DNA from: Prionace glauca
Taxonomy: Eukaryota; Chordata; Chondrichthyes; Carcharhiniformes; Carcharhinidae
Assembly: GCA_037974335.1 (NCBI GenBank)
Contig: CM075743.1
Span: 50,471,346-50,535,345, forward strand
Direction: 5' to 3'
DNA: 64,000 nucleotides
The position numbers were made by a program, and so were the translations under genes. How positions within the stretch are numbered: position 1 is the first letter of the stretch; each line of letters begins with the position of its first letter. The notes beneath the pieces were generated by a model that did no database searches, had not been told where the DNA came from, and was given only the letters and a program-made list of their open reading frames with translations. Positions 34,143 through 46,045 of the stretch are shown in pieces.

Positions 34143-37100
34143 AATAAGAACATAAGAAATAGGAGCAGGAGTAGGCCATCTAGCCCTTTGAGCCTGCCCC
34201 GCCATTCAATAAGAGCATGGCTGATCTGTCGCTGCTCAGTTCCACTTTCCTGCCCTCTCCCCATAACCCTTAATCACCTCTCTTATCAAAAACCCATCAA
34301 CCCGTGTCTTAAAAATATTTAGCGAGGCAGCCTCCACCACTTCAACGGGCAGAGAATTCCAGAGATTCACCACCCTTTGAGTGAAGAAGTTCCTCCTCAA
34401 CTCCGTTCTAAACCGCCCCCCTTTTATCTTGAGGCTGTGCCACCTAGCCCTACTGTCTTTTTTGAGCGGGAAGAGTCTTTCCACCTCTATCCTATCCATC
34501 CCATTCATCATCTTATACGTCTCAATGAGATCTCCCCTCATTCTTCTAAACTCTAACGAGTACAAGCCCAGTTTATTCAGCCTCTCCTCATAGCTCAACC
34601 CCCTCAACTCCGGTATCAGCCTAGTAAACCTCCTCTGCACTCCCTCCAAGGCCAAAATATCTTTGCGCAGGTGCGGCGCCCAAAATTGCACACAGAACTC
34701 CAGCTGCGGCCTCACCAATGCCCTATACAGCTGCAGCAAGACCTCCCTACTTTTATATTCAATCCCTCTCGCTATGAAGGCCAGCATCCCATTCACCTTC
34801 CTGACCACCTGCAAGCTGGGTTTTTGCAACTCATGCACAAGGGCCCCGAGATCCCTCTGCACTGTCGCCTGCTGCAGTTTTTCGCCCCATAAGTAATAGT
34901 CCTTCCTACCATTCTTCCTACCAAAGTGGACCACCTCACACTTGCCAACATTAAATTCCATTTACCATTTCCTGGCCCATTCGCCCAGCCTATCTAGATC
35001 CTTCTGTAGACTCTCCATACCCTCCGCACAATTTGCCGTTTCCCCCAATCTTGGTGTCATCAGCAAATTTCAACACCCTACACTCGGTTCCCTCCTCCAG
35101 ATCATCTATATAAATGGTAAATAGCTGAGGCCCCAGTACCGATCCGTGGGGCACTCCACTAGTCACCATCTGCCAATCCGAATAGCACCCGTTGACCCCC
35201 ACTCTCTGCCTCCTATTTGACAACCAATCCTATATCCACACAAACACCCTACCCCCAACTCCATGTCCCTCGACCTTCTGCAATAACCTCTTGTGAGGTA
35301 CTTTGTCAAACGCCTTCTGAAGATCTAGAAAGACCACATCCACCGGCTCTCCTCTATCCACCGCCCTAGACACATCCTCATAGAACTCCAGTAAATTTGT
35401 CAGACACGACTTCCTTTAATGAAACCGTGTTGCGTCTGCTCTATCAAGCAATTCCCTTCAAGATACCTCGCAATTTCTTCCTTAATGACAGATTCTAACA
35501 TTTTACCTACCACAGACGTTAAACTAAATGGCCTATAATTCCCCGCCTTTTGCCTGGCACCCTTCTTAAACAATGGCGTGACATTAGCCGTTTTCCAATC
35601 ATCCGGCACTTCCCCGGAATCCAGTGACGTCTGGAAAATACCCACCAAGGCATCCACTATCACCTCCGCCATTTCTTTCAGAACCCTTGGATGCATTCCA
35701 TCCGGTCCTGGGGACTTGTTCACATGTTGTGGGTCTTCAACATATCATTGATGAAGACAAACATCTCGCCAGGGCTATCCCCACACCCCCACTTCTTGCT
35801 TTCAGACAACCACACAACCTCAAACAGACCATTGTTCGCAGCAAACTACCCAGCAGCCTTCAGGAGAACAGTGCCCACAATACCACACAACCCTGTCACA
35901 GCAACCTCTGCAAGACATGCCGGATCATCGACATGGATACCATCATCACACGTGAGAACACCATCCACCAGGTACATGGTAAATACTCTTGCAACTTGGC
36001 CAACATTGTCTACCTGATACGTTGCAAGAAAGGATGTCCCGAAGCATGGTACATTGGGGAGACCATGCAGACGCTACGACAACGGATGAATGAACATCGC
36101 TCGACAGTCACCAGGCAAGACTGTTCCTGTTGGCGAACACTTCAGCGGTCACGGGCATTCAGCCTCTGACCTTCGGGTAAGTATTCTCCAAGGTGGCCTT
36201 CATGACACACGACAGCGCAGAGTCGCTGAACAGAGACTGATAGCCAAGTTCCGCACACATGAGGACAGTCTCAACAGGGATCTTGGGTTCATGTTGCACT
36301 ATCTGTAACCCCCGTGACTTGCCTGGGTTTGCAAAACCTCACTTACTGTACTGTCTGGAGACAATACACATCTCTTTAAACTGTGATCAGTGCTCCTTCC
36401 ACTCACATTATCAGCCACTTTAAGACTTGAACAGCAGGTTAGGTGTAAGGATTCACATTCTAATCAGTAATCTCTAAACTGTCTGTGCTTTATATGCTCT
36501 GTCTGAGGCCAGAACTCTCCATTCACCTGACGAAGGGGCTAACCCCGAAAGCTTGCATGCTTGTGAGAATATTATCAAATAAATCGGTTGGACTAAAACC
36601 TGGTGTTGTCAGACTTTTTACTGGACTTGTCCACAATCAGCCCCTCCAGTCGGTCGAGCACCGCCTCTCTAGTAACAGTAATGTCATTAAGACCCTCCAG
36701 TCCTACCACCTTTCCATCGCTAATACCTGGCAAATTATTCACATACTCCTCCGTGAAGACAGAAACAAAAAAGTTATTCATTACCTTAGCCATGTCCCCA
36801 TCCCCTACCACTTGGTCCCCTTTCTCATCCTCTAAAGGACCAACATTCACCCTAGCCAGCCTCTTCCTTTTTATATATTTATAAAAACTCTTGCTATCCT
36901 TTTTTATATTAAGCGCTAGCCCAGCTTCATAGTTTCTCCAACCCTCCTTTATCAACTTCTTTGTCAATCTTTGTTGACATTTAAACCTCTCCCAATCCTC
37001 TTCTCACCCACTACTCTTAGCTACTCTAAATTCCTCCGCTTTTAGTTTAACACTTTCCTTCACCTCCTTCGTTATCCACAGCTTACTACCTCTCCTCCTA

Positions 37101-37605
37101 CTATCCTTTTTGACCATCGGAATAAATTTCTGCTGAGCACCAAGAAAGATCTCCTTAAAGATCCTCCATTGTTCCTCAACAGACCCTCCCTCCAACGTGC
37201 TTCCCCCAGTCCACATTCGCCAATTCTTCTCTCATCCTACCGTACTCCCCTCTATTCAAACAAAGGACGTGTGTCCGGGAACCCACTTTCTCCTCCTTCA
37301 TCTGCACTAGAAACTCCACCATACAATGATCACTCTCCCCAAGAGGATCCTTCACCACAAGGTCCCTAATTCTACCCGCCTCATTACATAGCACCAGATC
37401 CAAGATAGCTCGCTCCCTCGTCGGCTCCAACACACACTGTTCGAGGAAACTATCCCGGCAGCATTCCAAGAACTCTTCTTCGAGCCCCCCGTGTCCAACA
37501 TGGGTTTACCGATCAATATGCAGATTGAAATCCCCCATAACTACGGCCGTCCCATTCCTGCACGCCGCACTTATTTGCGCGTTAATTCCAAGCCTAAAAG
37601 AAGCA
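34143..37605 (-). mobile_element. CR1 LINE, endonuclease C-part to 3' end, split by Penelope-like insertion
   Basis: Minus-strand order: AAVVMGDFNLHID-type endonuclease motif near 37520 (read as GTAVVMGDFN), LGESDHCMVEF, then [30 protein letters not shown], the RT palm with FDKV near 35310 (broken here), [19 protein letters not shown] near 35050, thumb, and a 3' end of ttatgttctta type at 34147. Pieces are 34143-35724 and 36623-37605. The endonuclease N-part is missing. Frame breaks occur in the palm and near 34990, and a stop follows the GDFN motif. Confidence 0.9.
35725..36622 (+). mobile_element. Penelope-like element (Neptune type), 3' part with GIY-YIG endonuclease domain
   Basis: Plus-strand reading shows a Cys-containing linker (CHSNLCKTCRIIDMD) followed by VYLIRCKKGC, WYIGET and LRQRMNEHR, the GIY-YIG nuclease core of Penelope-like elements, and near the end AEQRLIAKFRTHEDSLNRDL. 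No reverse transcriptase part is present; the copy is 5'-truncated and its frame is broken. The 3' tail ends ggttggactaaaacctggtg then ttgtcagactttttac. It sits inside a minus-strand CR1 and is flanked by a 13-bp direct repeat (35712-35724 and 36623-36635, one mismatch). Confidence 0.85.
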
Positions 37606-38249
37606 GTGCTCCCTGGGCACACCTTCAGTCTGGAAAAGCAGCTGTTCCCACTTGCTGTCATCTTTCTGTCCCTGAGCCAATGACAGTTTAGTCCCATGGG
37701 CTTCAATTTCTATTTAAAATGTTGTTGACACTGACTTGAAGGAGGTACCAGCTATTACTCAGTAAACTGATAACGCTGGCAATGAACTCTTGATGACTGA
37801 GTCTTAGTGTGTATAACTGACACAGTTAACCTTCCAGGCCAGGACTCTCAATTATATTATCAATGCATTCTACACATCGATAATCTGCAAAACCTGACAG
37901 TGGCAGACTGAATTAAGATGTGCTTCAAAACCCTACAGGAATTAAACAATAGGATTTTTGGGAAAGCCATTCACAGCCAAAGCAAAGGCAAAGTACTGCC
38001 AGAAATGGAACTTAAACTGAATAACGGGAAAGGAAGAAATGTTCAGGTCCAGCAGCATCTGTGGAGAGAAAGAAACAAGAATTAATGTTCATAACCTTTT
38101 GCTAGAACTAGTGGAATTTAGGGACGTAATGGTTTATAGACAGACACAGCCAGGTGAGGCATAGGGTGGCGAGGAAAGTCTGATGGGCAGGAGTGGTTAA
38201 TTGGCAGAAGTAATGATTGGGACAAGTAAAGAAACAAAAGAAAGGCCTA

Positions 38250-38545
38250 GTGTTGCATCGTAGCACAATGGTTAGCACTGCTGCCTCACAGCGCTGGGGA
38301 CCCGGGTTCAATTCTTGGCTCAGGTCACTATGGAATTTGCATGTTCTCCCTGTACCTGCGTGGGTTTCCTCCACTTTCCTGCCACAGTCTGAAAGATGTG
38401 CTGGTTAGGTGCATTGGCCGTGCTAAATTCTCCCTCAGTGTACCCGAACAGGCACCAGAATGTGGCAACTAGGGGATTTTCACGGTAACTTCATTGCAGT
38501 GTTAATGTAAGCCTTCTTGTGATGCAAATAATTTTATAAATGTAA
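38250..38545 (+). mobile_element. tRNA-headed SINE, tail type 2
   Basis: agcacaatggttagcactgc, gggttcaattcttggctc, tail tcattgcagtgttaatgtaa gccttcttgtg. Confidence 0.88.
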
Positions 38546-39279
38546 CAGTGGAACAGTTTATAGTTCTCCAGGCTTTAATTGTCTAAAATATTTTCACTGA
38601 GATTTTAAATTGGAAGATAACACACATTTTAATGTGTACAAACTTAAATTGTGATCTAGGCAGGCTGTGATACTGCATGTGAACAACCCTCAACTTCTCT
38701 GTCATTCCAGTCCCAGTGTAGTATTGCATTGAATTCATCTGGACATAAAAAATATCGTATAACTGAGTGCACCCACTTAGTAGCTGACCATATGCTGAAA
38801 TGCTGTCCTTAGGAATTTATTCATGTTTCTGTCTGTGAACTTTATCCCTTGTCAAATACTTTATTTTTAATGCTTTTTTTGTTTTGCACTTGTGACCACT
38901 GCAGAAGAAGCTCTTCTGCAAATTTCAAATAGTATTTAGAAAGTGGTATTTATAAAATGCACTCATGGAACATTGATGTGTACTATTCCTGAAGCTTTCT
39001 AAAACTATGCAACTCTTGTCATATATATTTGGCTGTGGGGATAGCTGAGCTGCTGTGATCCTGAAATGACCTAGTTTGTTGAGCAGGTTTTAAAACTGGT
39101 ATCCTGTTGCCATCTTAGACTCAAGGTGAAATTTGCTTCTGTCTGTCCCTGCTTTGCAACACTTAACTGGTTACATCTGACATGGTGTGAAAGGAAAACA
39201 TGTATTGGAAGCTGAAAGTTTGTAACCATTGCAGACTTAAGTAAAATTAAGTAAATGACAATGTATTATATACGATGTG

Positions 39280-39475
39280 AAGTTGCTGGCATTGGACTGG
39301 GGTAGGCACAGTAAGAAGTTTCTCAACACCCGGGTGAAGTCCAGCAGGTTTATTTGGTAGCACGAGCTTTCGAAGTGCAGACCCGCCAGGTGAGTGGATG
39401 AAGGAGCAGCGCTCCAAAAGTTTGTGCTACCAAATAAATCTATTGGACTTTAACCTGGTGTTGAGGCTACTTACG
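39280..39475. repeat. Foldback repeat with Penelope-like tail, longer arms
   Basis: The left arm (39311-39363) carries gtaagaagtttctcaacacc and tttatttggtagcac. The right arm (39423-39475) carries gtgctaccaaataaatctat and aacctggtgttg as its inverse, with a roughly 60-bp centre. Same family as 3705-3834. Confidence 0.75.
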
Positions 39476-39635
39476 ATATATTTTATATGCTGCATTTCAG
39501 AGTCATGATTTATTCTTGGCAGGTATGATTCTCCAGTGAGAATGCACTATTAGGGATGTGATGTAATTTAAAGGAATTACAACTATAACCTTGGAAAGGT
39601 TGAATCAGAGCAACTAACTGGAAAAGGCCAATCAT

Positions 39636-39660
39636 GATTGGGGGGGGGGGGGGGGGGGGA
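39636..39660. repeat. Poly-G tract, more than 20 bases
   Basis: Uninterrupted G run after gatt, isolated from the promoter minisatellite. Probably unstable in length. Confidence 0.9.
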
Positions 39661-40824
39661 ATAGACTTCTCAAACGTTTGGAACGTGCTTTCAGATTTGC
39701 ATTACTGAATAGTGCCCCTATTCTGGTATAGAGTAATCTGCATCAAGATTACAGTTATCATCCTTGGATAACCATCCATTGTGGGCCAAGAGGACATGTT
39801 GAGGGCATAACTTTACTGATGTAAGGAACTTTAAGGTTCAAAACATCCGAGATCTCCAATCTGTAGTGTATGGAGATGTGAAGCGAAGTCAATCTGGAGC
39901 ACACGCTATAGCAGTAATAATAACACACATAGTACAGTTGTCAAATAAATTGTGACATCCAATTCAAATAAATATACTGAGCAAATACCATGTTTGTTGC
40001 ACATCTTTATTCACGTGACATTTCTGAAGAAATTCAGTGCAAGGTCATGATGAGTATTGTCGGTCTGCTTATTTATAAGGCAAGTAACTCTGCACATTCC
40101 TGAATTTAGTATTTATACAAGTAGAGTAACTCCAATCCAGAAACCACAGAATTAAGTACATAACAGATTTCAGAACTTGTTGGTTTTAGGGAAAGACAAG
40201 AGCCCCTTAATTCGGTGACTGGGGCAGAAGGGAAATATGTTACAATTGCAAAGCACATGAGATTAACGACTACCTGCTGCTATTAAATCACTTATCATGC
40301 CAATGCAGGAGCTCCCCGACCTTTCTAATCTGGGTCAGGTGGAAGTAACATTTGATAAACCACCAGCAACCTGGGGGAGGGGGAACAAATGTCTAGTTTT
40401 CAGTTACTGCTGAGTTTTAGATAGTCAGATTTGAAGTATTTTACTGTGGTTTTTCTGGCTTAGTTCAATGATTGCACACGTCAGATATTAGCTTGACATG
40501 AGTCTATTTAATAGAATGTCTAATTTTTCCAGAATTTCCTGTTTAAGCTTTCACATGTCAGGAATGCTGAGCCCACTACAATGTAATTACACGGAACCCT
40601 ACTTCCAACCGCTAACCTTTTATTATAGGAACACTAGGTCTCGGTACTGTATATAACGTTTCATCCACTTCTCCATTCTTGGCCACAGCTACCAGTTGGT
40701 CCAAATTTTTCGCGATATGCCATGCATGTTCCATTATAAATAGGTCCAGTAAACCTTGTGAAGAATGTTGTCTTTGTTCATTAAAACTTTATGGACCATT
40801 TTGGGGTTATTGATCACAAATCTT

Positions 40825-41240
40825 TTTTATTCATTCTTGGGATGTGAACACCTATTGCCCATCCCTAATTGCCCTTGAAAATGGTGGTGAGCTGCCTTCT
40901 TGAACTGCTCCACTCTGTATGGTGTAGGTATACCCACAGCAGCGTGAGGGAGGAATTTAGACTGAGCAACAATGAAGGAATGGCGATTATATTTCCAAGT
41001 CAGGACAGTGAGCGGCTTGGAGAAAAGTTTGCAGATGGTGGTGTTTCCACATTTCTACTGCTCTTGACCTTGGGTGGTGGTCAAGGGTTTGAGAGTTGCT
41101 GTCTAATGAACCCTGGTGAGTTTCAGTAGTACATCTTGTAGATGGTGTACATGGCTGCCACTGCTCATCAGAGGCAGGTAGTGAATGTTGTGGAAGGGAT
41201 ACCAATCAAGCTTGCTATTCAGAATTGTTTGAGAGGTATG
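40825..41240 (-). repeat. Same LINE family, about 415 bp, reverse
   Basis: attgcccatccctaattgcc, ggtgagctgccttcttgaac, gatggtgtacatggctgcca and ataccaatcaagcttgctat follow the order of a longer 3' part. Confidence 0.6.
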
Positions 41241-41752
41241 TAGGCTGTAAAATAGCCCACAAATTAGGATTAAATGCATGTTATCATTATTTGGCATCAC
41301 CTTGCTGATAGGCACAAAAAAAAAGGACTTTACACTATCTGGCTAACCCACTATTAGAATGTAGTTAATTTGCTTGTGCAATGAATAGCTTTGATCATTT
41401 CTTGGGACAATTGGTTCCAAACATCTGTGCACTCTTAAATTATACAGAACATGATCTGATTTTTTTTTTCTTCTGAACATCACATAGTGCTGCGAACAAC
41501 AATAAGATTATGATAAGTTTCTGAGAGCTACTGATATTCAAGGCCTTGAATACCTCACACCCTGACTCAGTTGTCTGTAACATAACAATCAGCACACATA
41601 GTCTGTCCTTATATTAAATATACCATTACCATTTTACTGCTAGTCCTTATTGTTTACTCTTACTCCTCCAGGTACTATGTGTTGGTGCCCACAGCCTTCC
41701 AGTGGATTGGTCCATGATTAAGCTTGCAGTAATGCAACAGTGTGTTTCCTTC

Positions 41753-41900
41753 AGCAGTATGGCTGACCAGGAAGCTCTCCCACTCTGACCACTTGCCATC
41801 CAGCATACTGGAAAGATTTACTAGCTGATCAACCAGTTTGGTCACATTATAAGCAGAGCATGATTTGAACCCTGAGCCACTGTCTGAGATGGGGAAGAAT
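41753..41900 (-). repeat. tRNA-like SINE family 3, second copy
   Basis: tatggctgaccaggaagctc, gctgatcaaccagtttggtc, catgatttgaaccctgagcc match 27140-27350. Confidence 0.5.
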
Positions 41901-42700
41901 TTAGAGATGTAGTGGTGAGGTAGAACTAGGTATCATCAATATACATTTGTTTTCAAATGACGTAACCAAGGCATTATGTGGATCAGAAATAGGAGCTGGC
42001 GGAGTATAGATCTCTAGGGGGACACCAATAGTAACTGAGCAAGTAGGAAAAGAAGCATTAGAAGTGCTTCTCTGGTTACGATTGTAGAAGAACAGAACTA
42101 GGTGAGTGCAGTCCTGCACAAGTGGATGACAGTGAGGAGGCATTGAAAGAGGATGGTGTAGCTAAGTGTATCAAAGATTGCACATAGTTCAAAGAGGATA
42201 AGGAGACAGACCTTTTTAACAGTAACAGGATGTCAGTTGTGCCTTTGATAAAGACCTGTTTTTAGAAGTGTGGCAGGGTAGAAACCTAATTGGTGGAGAG
42301 TTCCAGGAACGATGGACGTGGATTTGCGGATGTAGGGCAGTGGGAGTTGGCAACAGCACGTTCGTGAACTTTGGAAAGAAAAGGAAGGTTGGACATAGGG
42401 ACGGGAGTTTTAGAGGATAGAGGGGTCAATGGTTTTTTGAAGAGAGTGGTAACAGCAGATTCGAAGGACACAGTGACAGTAGATAAGTTGAGAGTACAGT
42501 TAACAATATTGGCAAACAATGGAAGCAAGAAGCAGAGTTGGATGGTCAACAAGTTAGTGGAGTTAGGGATGAGCATAAAGTGGATGCCATAAACAGAAAT
42601 AAACTTGGAAAGGGCAAGAGAAGAGAAATTGGAGCACATGACTAGCCAGGGTGGGTTCTTAAAGACAGTTTGGCCAGTGGGACAAAGAAATGGCAAAGAC
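41890..42700 (-). mobile_element. L2-like LINE, degenerate RT fragment
   Basis: Minus-strand reading VTTLFKKPLTPLSSKTPVPM then SNLPFLSKVHERAVANS (42530-42310) resembles LLKKP...NYRPISNLPFLSKxxE of L2/Maui-type RTs. Further on, RNQRSTSNASFPTCSVTIGV near 42050 resembles the region before GVPQGS. No intact frame for the whole RT. Confidence 0.55.
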
Positions 42701-43079
42701 AGCTGAATGGATACCTCAAATTTAGTGACAATGAAATCTATAAAATTGTCGCACTTATTGCAGGTGAGAGCAGAGAGGATTTTTGAAGATGGTTTGCAGT
42801 AAAGAAAAGTACAGAGTGGGAAGGAGAGGGCGTGGCAGGGCTACAATTTTGGAATAAGTTTGCACAGGTCAGCAGCCGTTGCCTCATTGTAATCTGATGA
42901 CCTGTAACGTTTACTGTAACTAGAACTAATAAATCTTGATTTCATCTAAAAGTTAACCAACAATGAGGCAACAAAACCAAATTTCAAATCTCCAGGTCCA
43001 TTCTAATGAATAAGAAAAACTACAAATAGATTTTTACCATAATCACAGTTGTGGTTTCCTTATCTGAATAAAAGATGCG

Positions 43080-43525
43080 ATTGCTTCAGAAACAGTTCAG
43101 AGAAAGGTCACTTGATGCATTGCTGGAATGAAAGGTTGTGCTTATATCCATTGGAGATTAGAAGGGTGAGAGGTGATCTTACTGAAGCATAGAAGATCCT
43201 GAGGAGACTTGATAGGATGGATACTGGGAAGATGTTTCCTCTTGTGGGGATGACTAGAACGAGGGAACACTGTTTTAAAAAATAAGACAGATGAGAATTT
43301 TTTTTGCTGTTTTCTCTTCACCTGAAAATATTCTCTTCCACAGAAGGCAATGGAGACTGGGTCACTGAATCCCAGGTAGCTTTAGATACATTTTTTGGTT
43401 GACAATTGTTATGGGGAGAGTGCCAGTCAGGAAAGTAGAGTTAAGACCACACACAGATCAGCTGTGATCTTATCAAATGACCAAGCAGCTTCCAAGGGCC
43501 TAAGGAATGGGCCACAAGTCCTATG
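43080..43525 (+). mobile_element. Old CR1 C-terminal and 3' fragment
   Basis: Plus strand keeps the LEIRRVRGDLTEA-like block (ggagattagaagggtgagag), then DRMDTGKMF, and a tail cagatcagctgtgatcttat ... ccaagggcctaaggaatggg. Confidence 0.65.
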
Positions 43526-44343
43526 TACCTTGATACATATTTTGTTTTGATGTGATGAAGATACAGGTGCAGATGGTGCTAATTAAGGAAAATTAAATAT
43601 GCCAACATAAAATTACCTCAGTTAGACAAAAATAATCTTAAGTATATTGGAGCTGGATTGATTTCTGAGAACATGCCCATGATGGGAGAAAGCCCACTAA
43701 CAGCCATTCATTGCAGGGATCGACTATAGTTAATGATATGACTGATATTTTTCAATAGTCCACATAATGGATATTTCAGTGCTTTCTCAGCAAACACTCC
43801 TTTTCTTTGAACTCTAGTTTTCTGTAACTTGTGGCACGTACAAGTAAGTTTAATTCCAAACTAGTGCATAAGAATATGAGCTTTGGATAATCTGGCCCAG
43901 TCCCAGCAGCCCCCTCCACCCTCAACCTTGCTAGGACATAAGTGTGGATACCAATGGTTGCATCTCTGCTGCTTTTCCCACCGGAGATCATCTATAGTCA
44001 ACACAGGTCAATGACCCTCAAACTTCAAGCTCAGCTCCACATTGCATAGTGCTTCGCTAAATTTCAGAAGGTGCAAATGCCTATGTCACCCATAGCACCA
44101 ACATACCAAGGGAGTAATCATTTCACTAATTTGCAACCATATATTGGTCATTGAGAGTTAGTTATAGTTTAAATGTAATTTTTCTTTATGAATAGAAAGG
44201 GGATAAACTGTAAATCTTGGTACTGGAATGAAGACATTAGCAGAGAAACTATTATTGATGAAAAGCTTGCTTTCTGAAAGCTTTGAAATTCATGAGTCTG
44301 TGTAGGTTTTAGGATAGAAGTGAATGTTACATTCCAACCCTAC

Positions 44344-44612
44344 TTTGTGGCACAGTGGTTAGCACTGCTGCCTCACAGCACCAGGGACTCGGGTTGGATC
44401 CCCAGCTTGAGTCACTGTGTGGAGTCTACATGTTCTCCCCTCGTCTGCATGGGTTTCTTCCCACAGTCTGAAAGACGTGCTGGTTAGGTGAATTGGTCAT
44501 GCTAAATTCTCCCTCAGTGTACCCTAATAGGTGCCGGATTGTGAGTTTTCACCAACTTCATTGCAGTGTCAATGTAAGTCTACTTGTGACCCTTTTAAAT
44601 AAACTTAATCTT
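44344..44612 (+). mobile_element. tRNA-headed SINE, tail type 2
   Basis: ggcacagtggttagcactgc, gggttggatccccagc, tail aacttcattgcagtgtcaat g with taaataaactt. Confidence 0.88.
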
Positions 44613-45609
44613 GTTCTTAATCTCTGTTGTATCGCTCCCTAATGCCTATAGTGTATTATTATTCCTAGAGAAGTCATTTAAAGGCACCCTCATCTGGTAT
44701 TAATGGAGAAAGATGGTTCCACCAGATGATGAAAGAATTGAGAAGCAGAAAGGTAGGCAGTTGAAATTTTATTGTAAAACACAAGTGTCAATGATGACTA
44801 TTGAATATGATCCTATTTTGTCAGTTGTGATATCTGCTACATAACGAGATGCTTTGTGATACAATTTATTATCATGTTGTAAACCTATGTGAACACATTT
44901 TACAGATTTGTGGCAGACCTATATTGAAATAACAGTGCATTATTAGGCAGTTCTAAACTTCCTTTGCTAAGGTACAGTGACTACTTGCTAAGAGCTGAAG
45001 TTGGAGACAGACAGGAAATTATAATTCAACAAACTTAAGATGCATGGTAAGAGAAAATAAAGAAAATCCTTTCAGTTCAGTCCAAGTGAAATAGAATAAA
45101 TGAGTTTAGCTTCTTCCCAGGTGTCTCACTGCATCGTGTAGCACTACTGAAGTGATTGGCATACAGCACCCATACTCTATAATAAAGAAAAGTATACAGT
45201 TATTCTTTATATATCAGTGAGTGCAGAGCATTGGAAAGATGTTACTGTTGCGAGTTGGTTTTTGGTGAATACTAGCGGAGGAAAACATTTATTTAAGTGG
45301 TTGGAACCAGCACTAAAGGGCTCAGACTAGTGAGCTGAAGCCATGTATTCAGAACCCATCGTGATGCATTTATGGCAAATAAATCTGAAATAAAAAGATT
45401 TTCTCTGTAACATTCATTGTAAAACCTCCACAATGTTATACATTTCCATCTGGTCCACAGCTCTTTTTTTAGGAAAGGAAATCTGTCATTCTTAGGTTTA
45501 CACATGACTCCAGACCCATTGTGCTGTGACTGACACTTCGCTGCTTCCAAAATAGCCTAATGAGCCACTAAATTCTGTCACAGGCAATTACAACCGTGCC
45601 ACAGGCCTC

Positions 45610-46045
45610 TGTGCTATAAAGGCATACCCACATCATGACTATAAAGGATGTTCCCAGGGACCTATCAAGACAACAGCTGTTACTGGAGGATCGCTAACTT
45701 CATGAGAGACACTCCTTTTTCCACATAAACCTTGTTGATCTTCCAGTTAAAAGAATTGTCTGAGTGTTGCAGACTGGCACATTCCAAAGCCCAGGTCTGC
45801 ATGCTGAGAGATACACAAGCTTGGGGTGGCTGCCACAGAGGTCCAATGGGGGAATGTTCCAAGCCCTTTCAGCCACTGTGAACTGAGGAGAGTGGAATTG
45901 TATAGAACCCACTTGGGGGCCATGTGACTCACGTTGAATGTATACAGTGAATATTGCACCTACAGAAGCACCTTGATGCAACCTGATACCTGCTGGCAAC
46001 TTAAATACCTTTGTACCATTTGTTCTGACCATTTTGAAATGTCTG
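45610..46045 (+). mobile_element. Tx1-like LINE 3' fragment, plus strand
   Basis: The reverse complement matches 5460-5680: ggaatgtgccagtc-gcaacactcag, ctggaagatcagcaag and the gctgccccaagctt block recur in the same order. Degenerate with several stops. A second copy of the family seen at 3.8-6.4 kb, in the opposite orientation. Confidence 0.6.

Larger units (their letters stand above)
37610..40824. other. Intergenic, no gene seen apart from listed repeats
   Basis: Holds one SINE, one foldback, a poly-G tract and a diverged copy of the 52062-type repeat at 38010-38090. The rest is AT-rich without coding signal. Confidence 0.5.

Noticed and set aside
42286-42696. A 136-residue minus-strand gene
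   Set aside because: Part of it resembles degenerate L2-type RT; other breaks and the lack of context argue against a gene.
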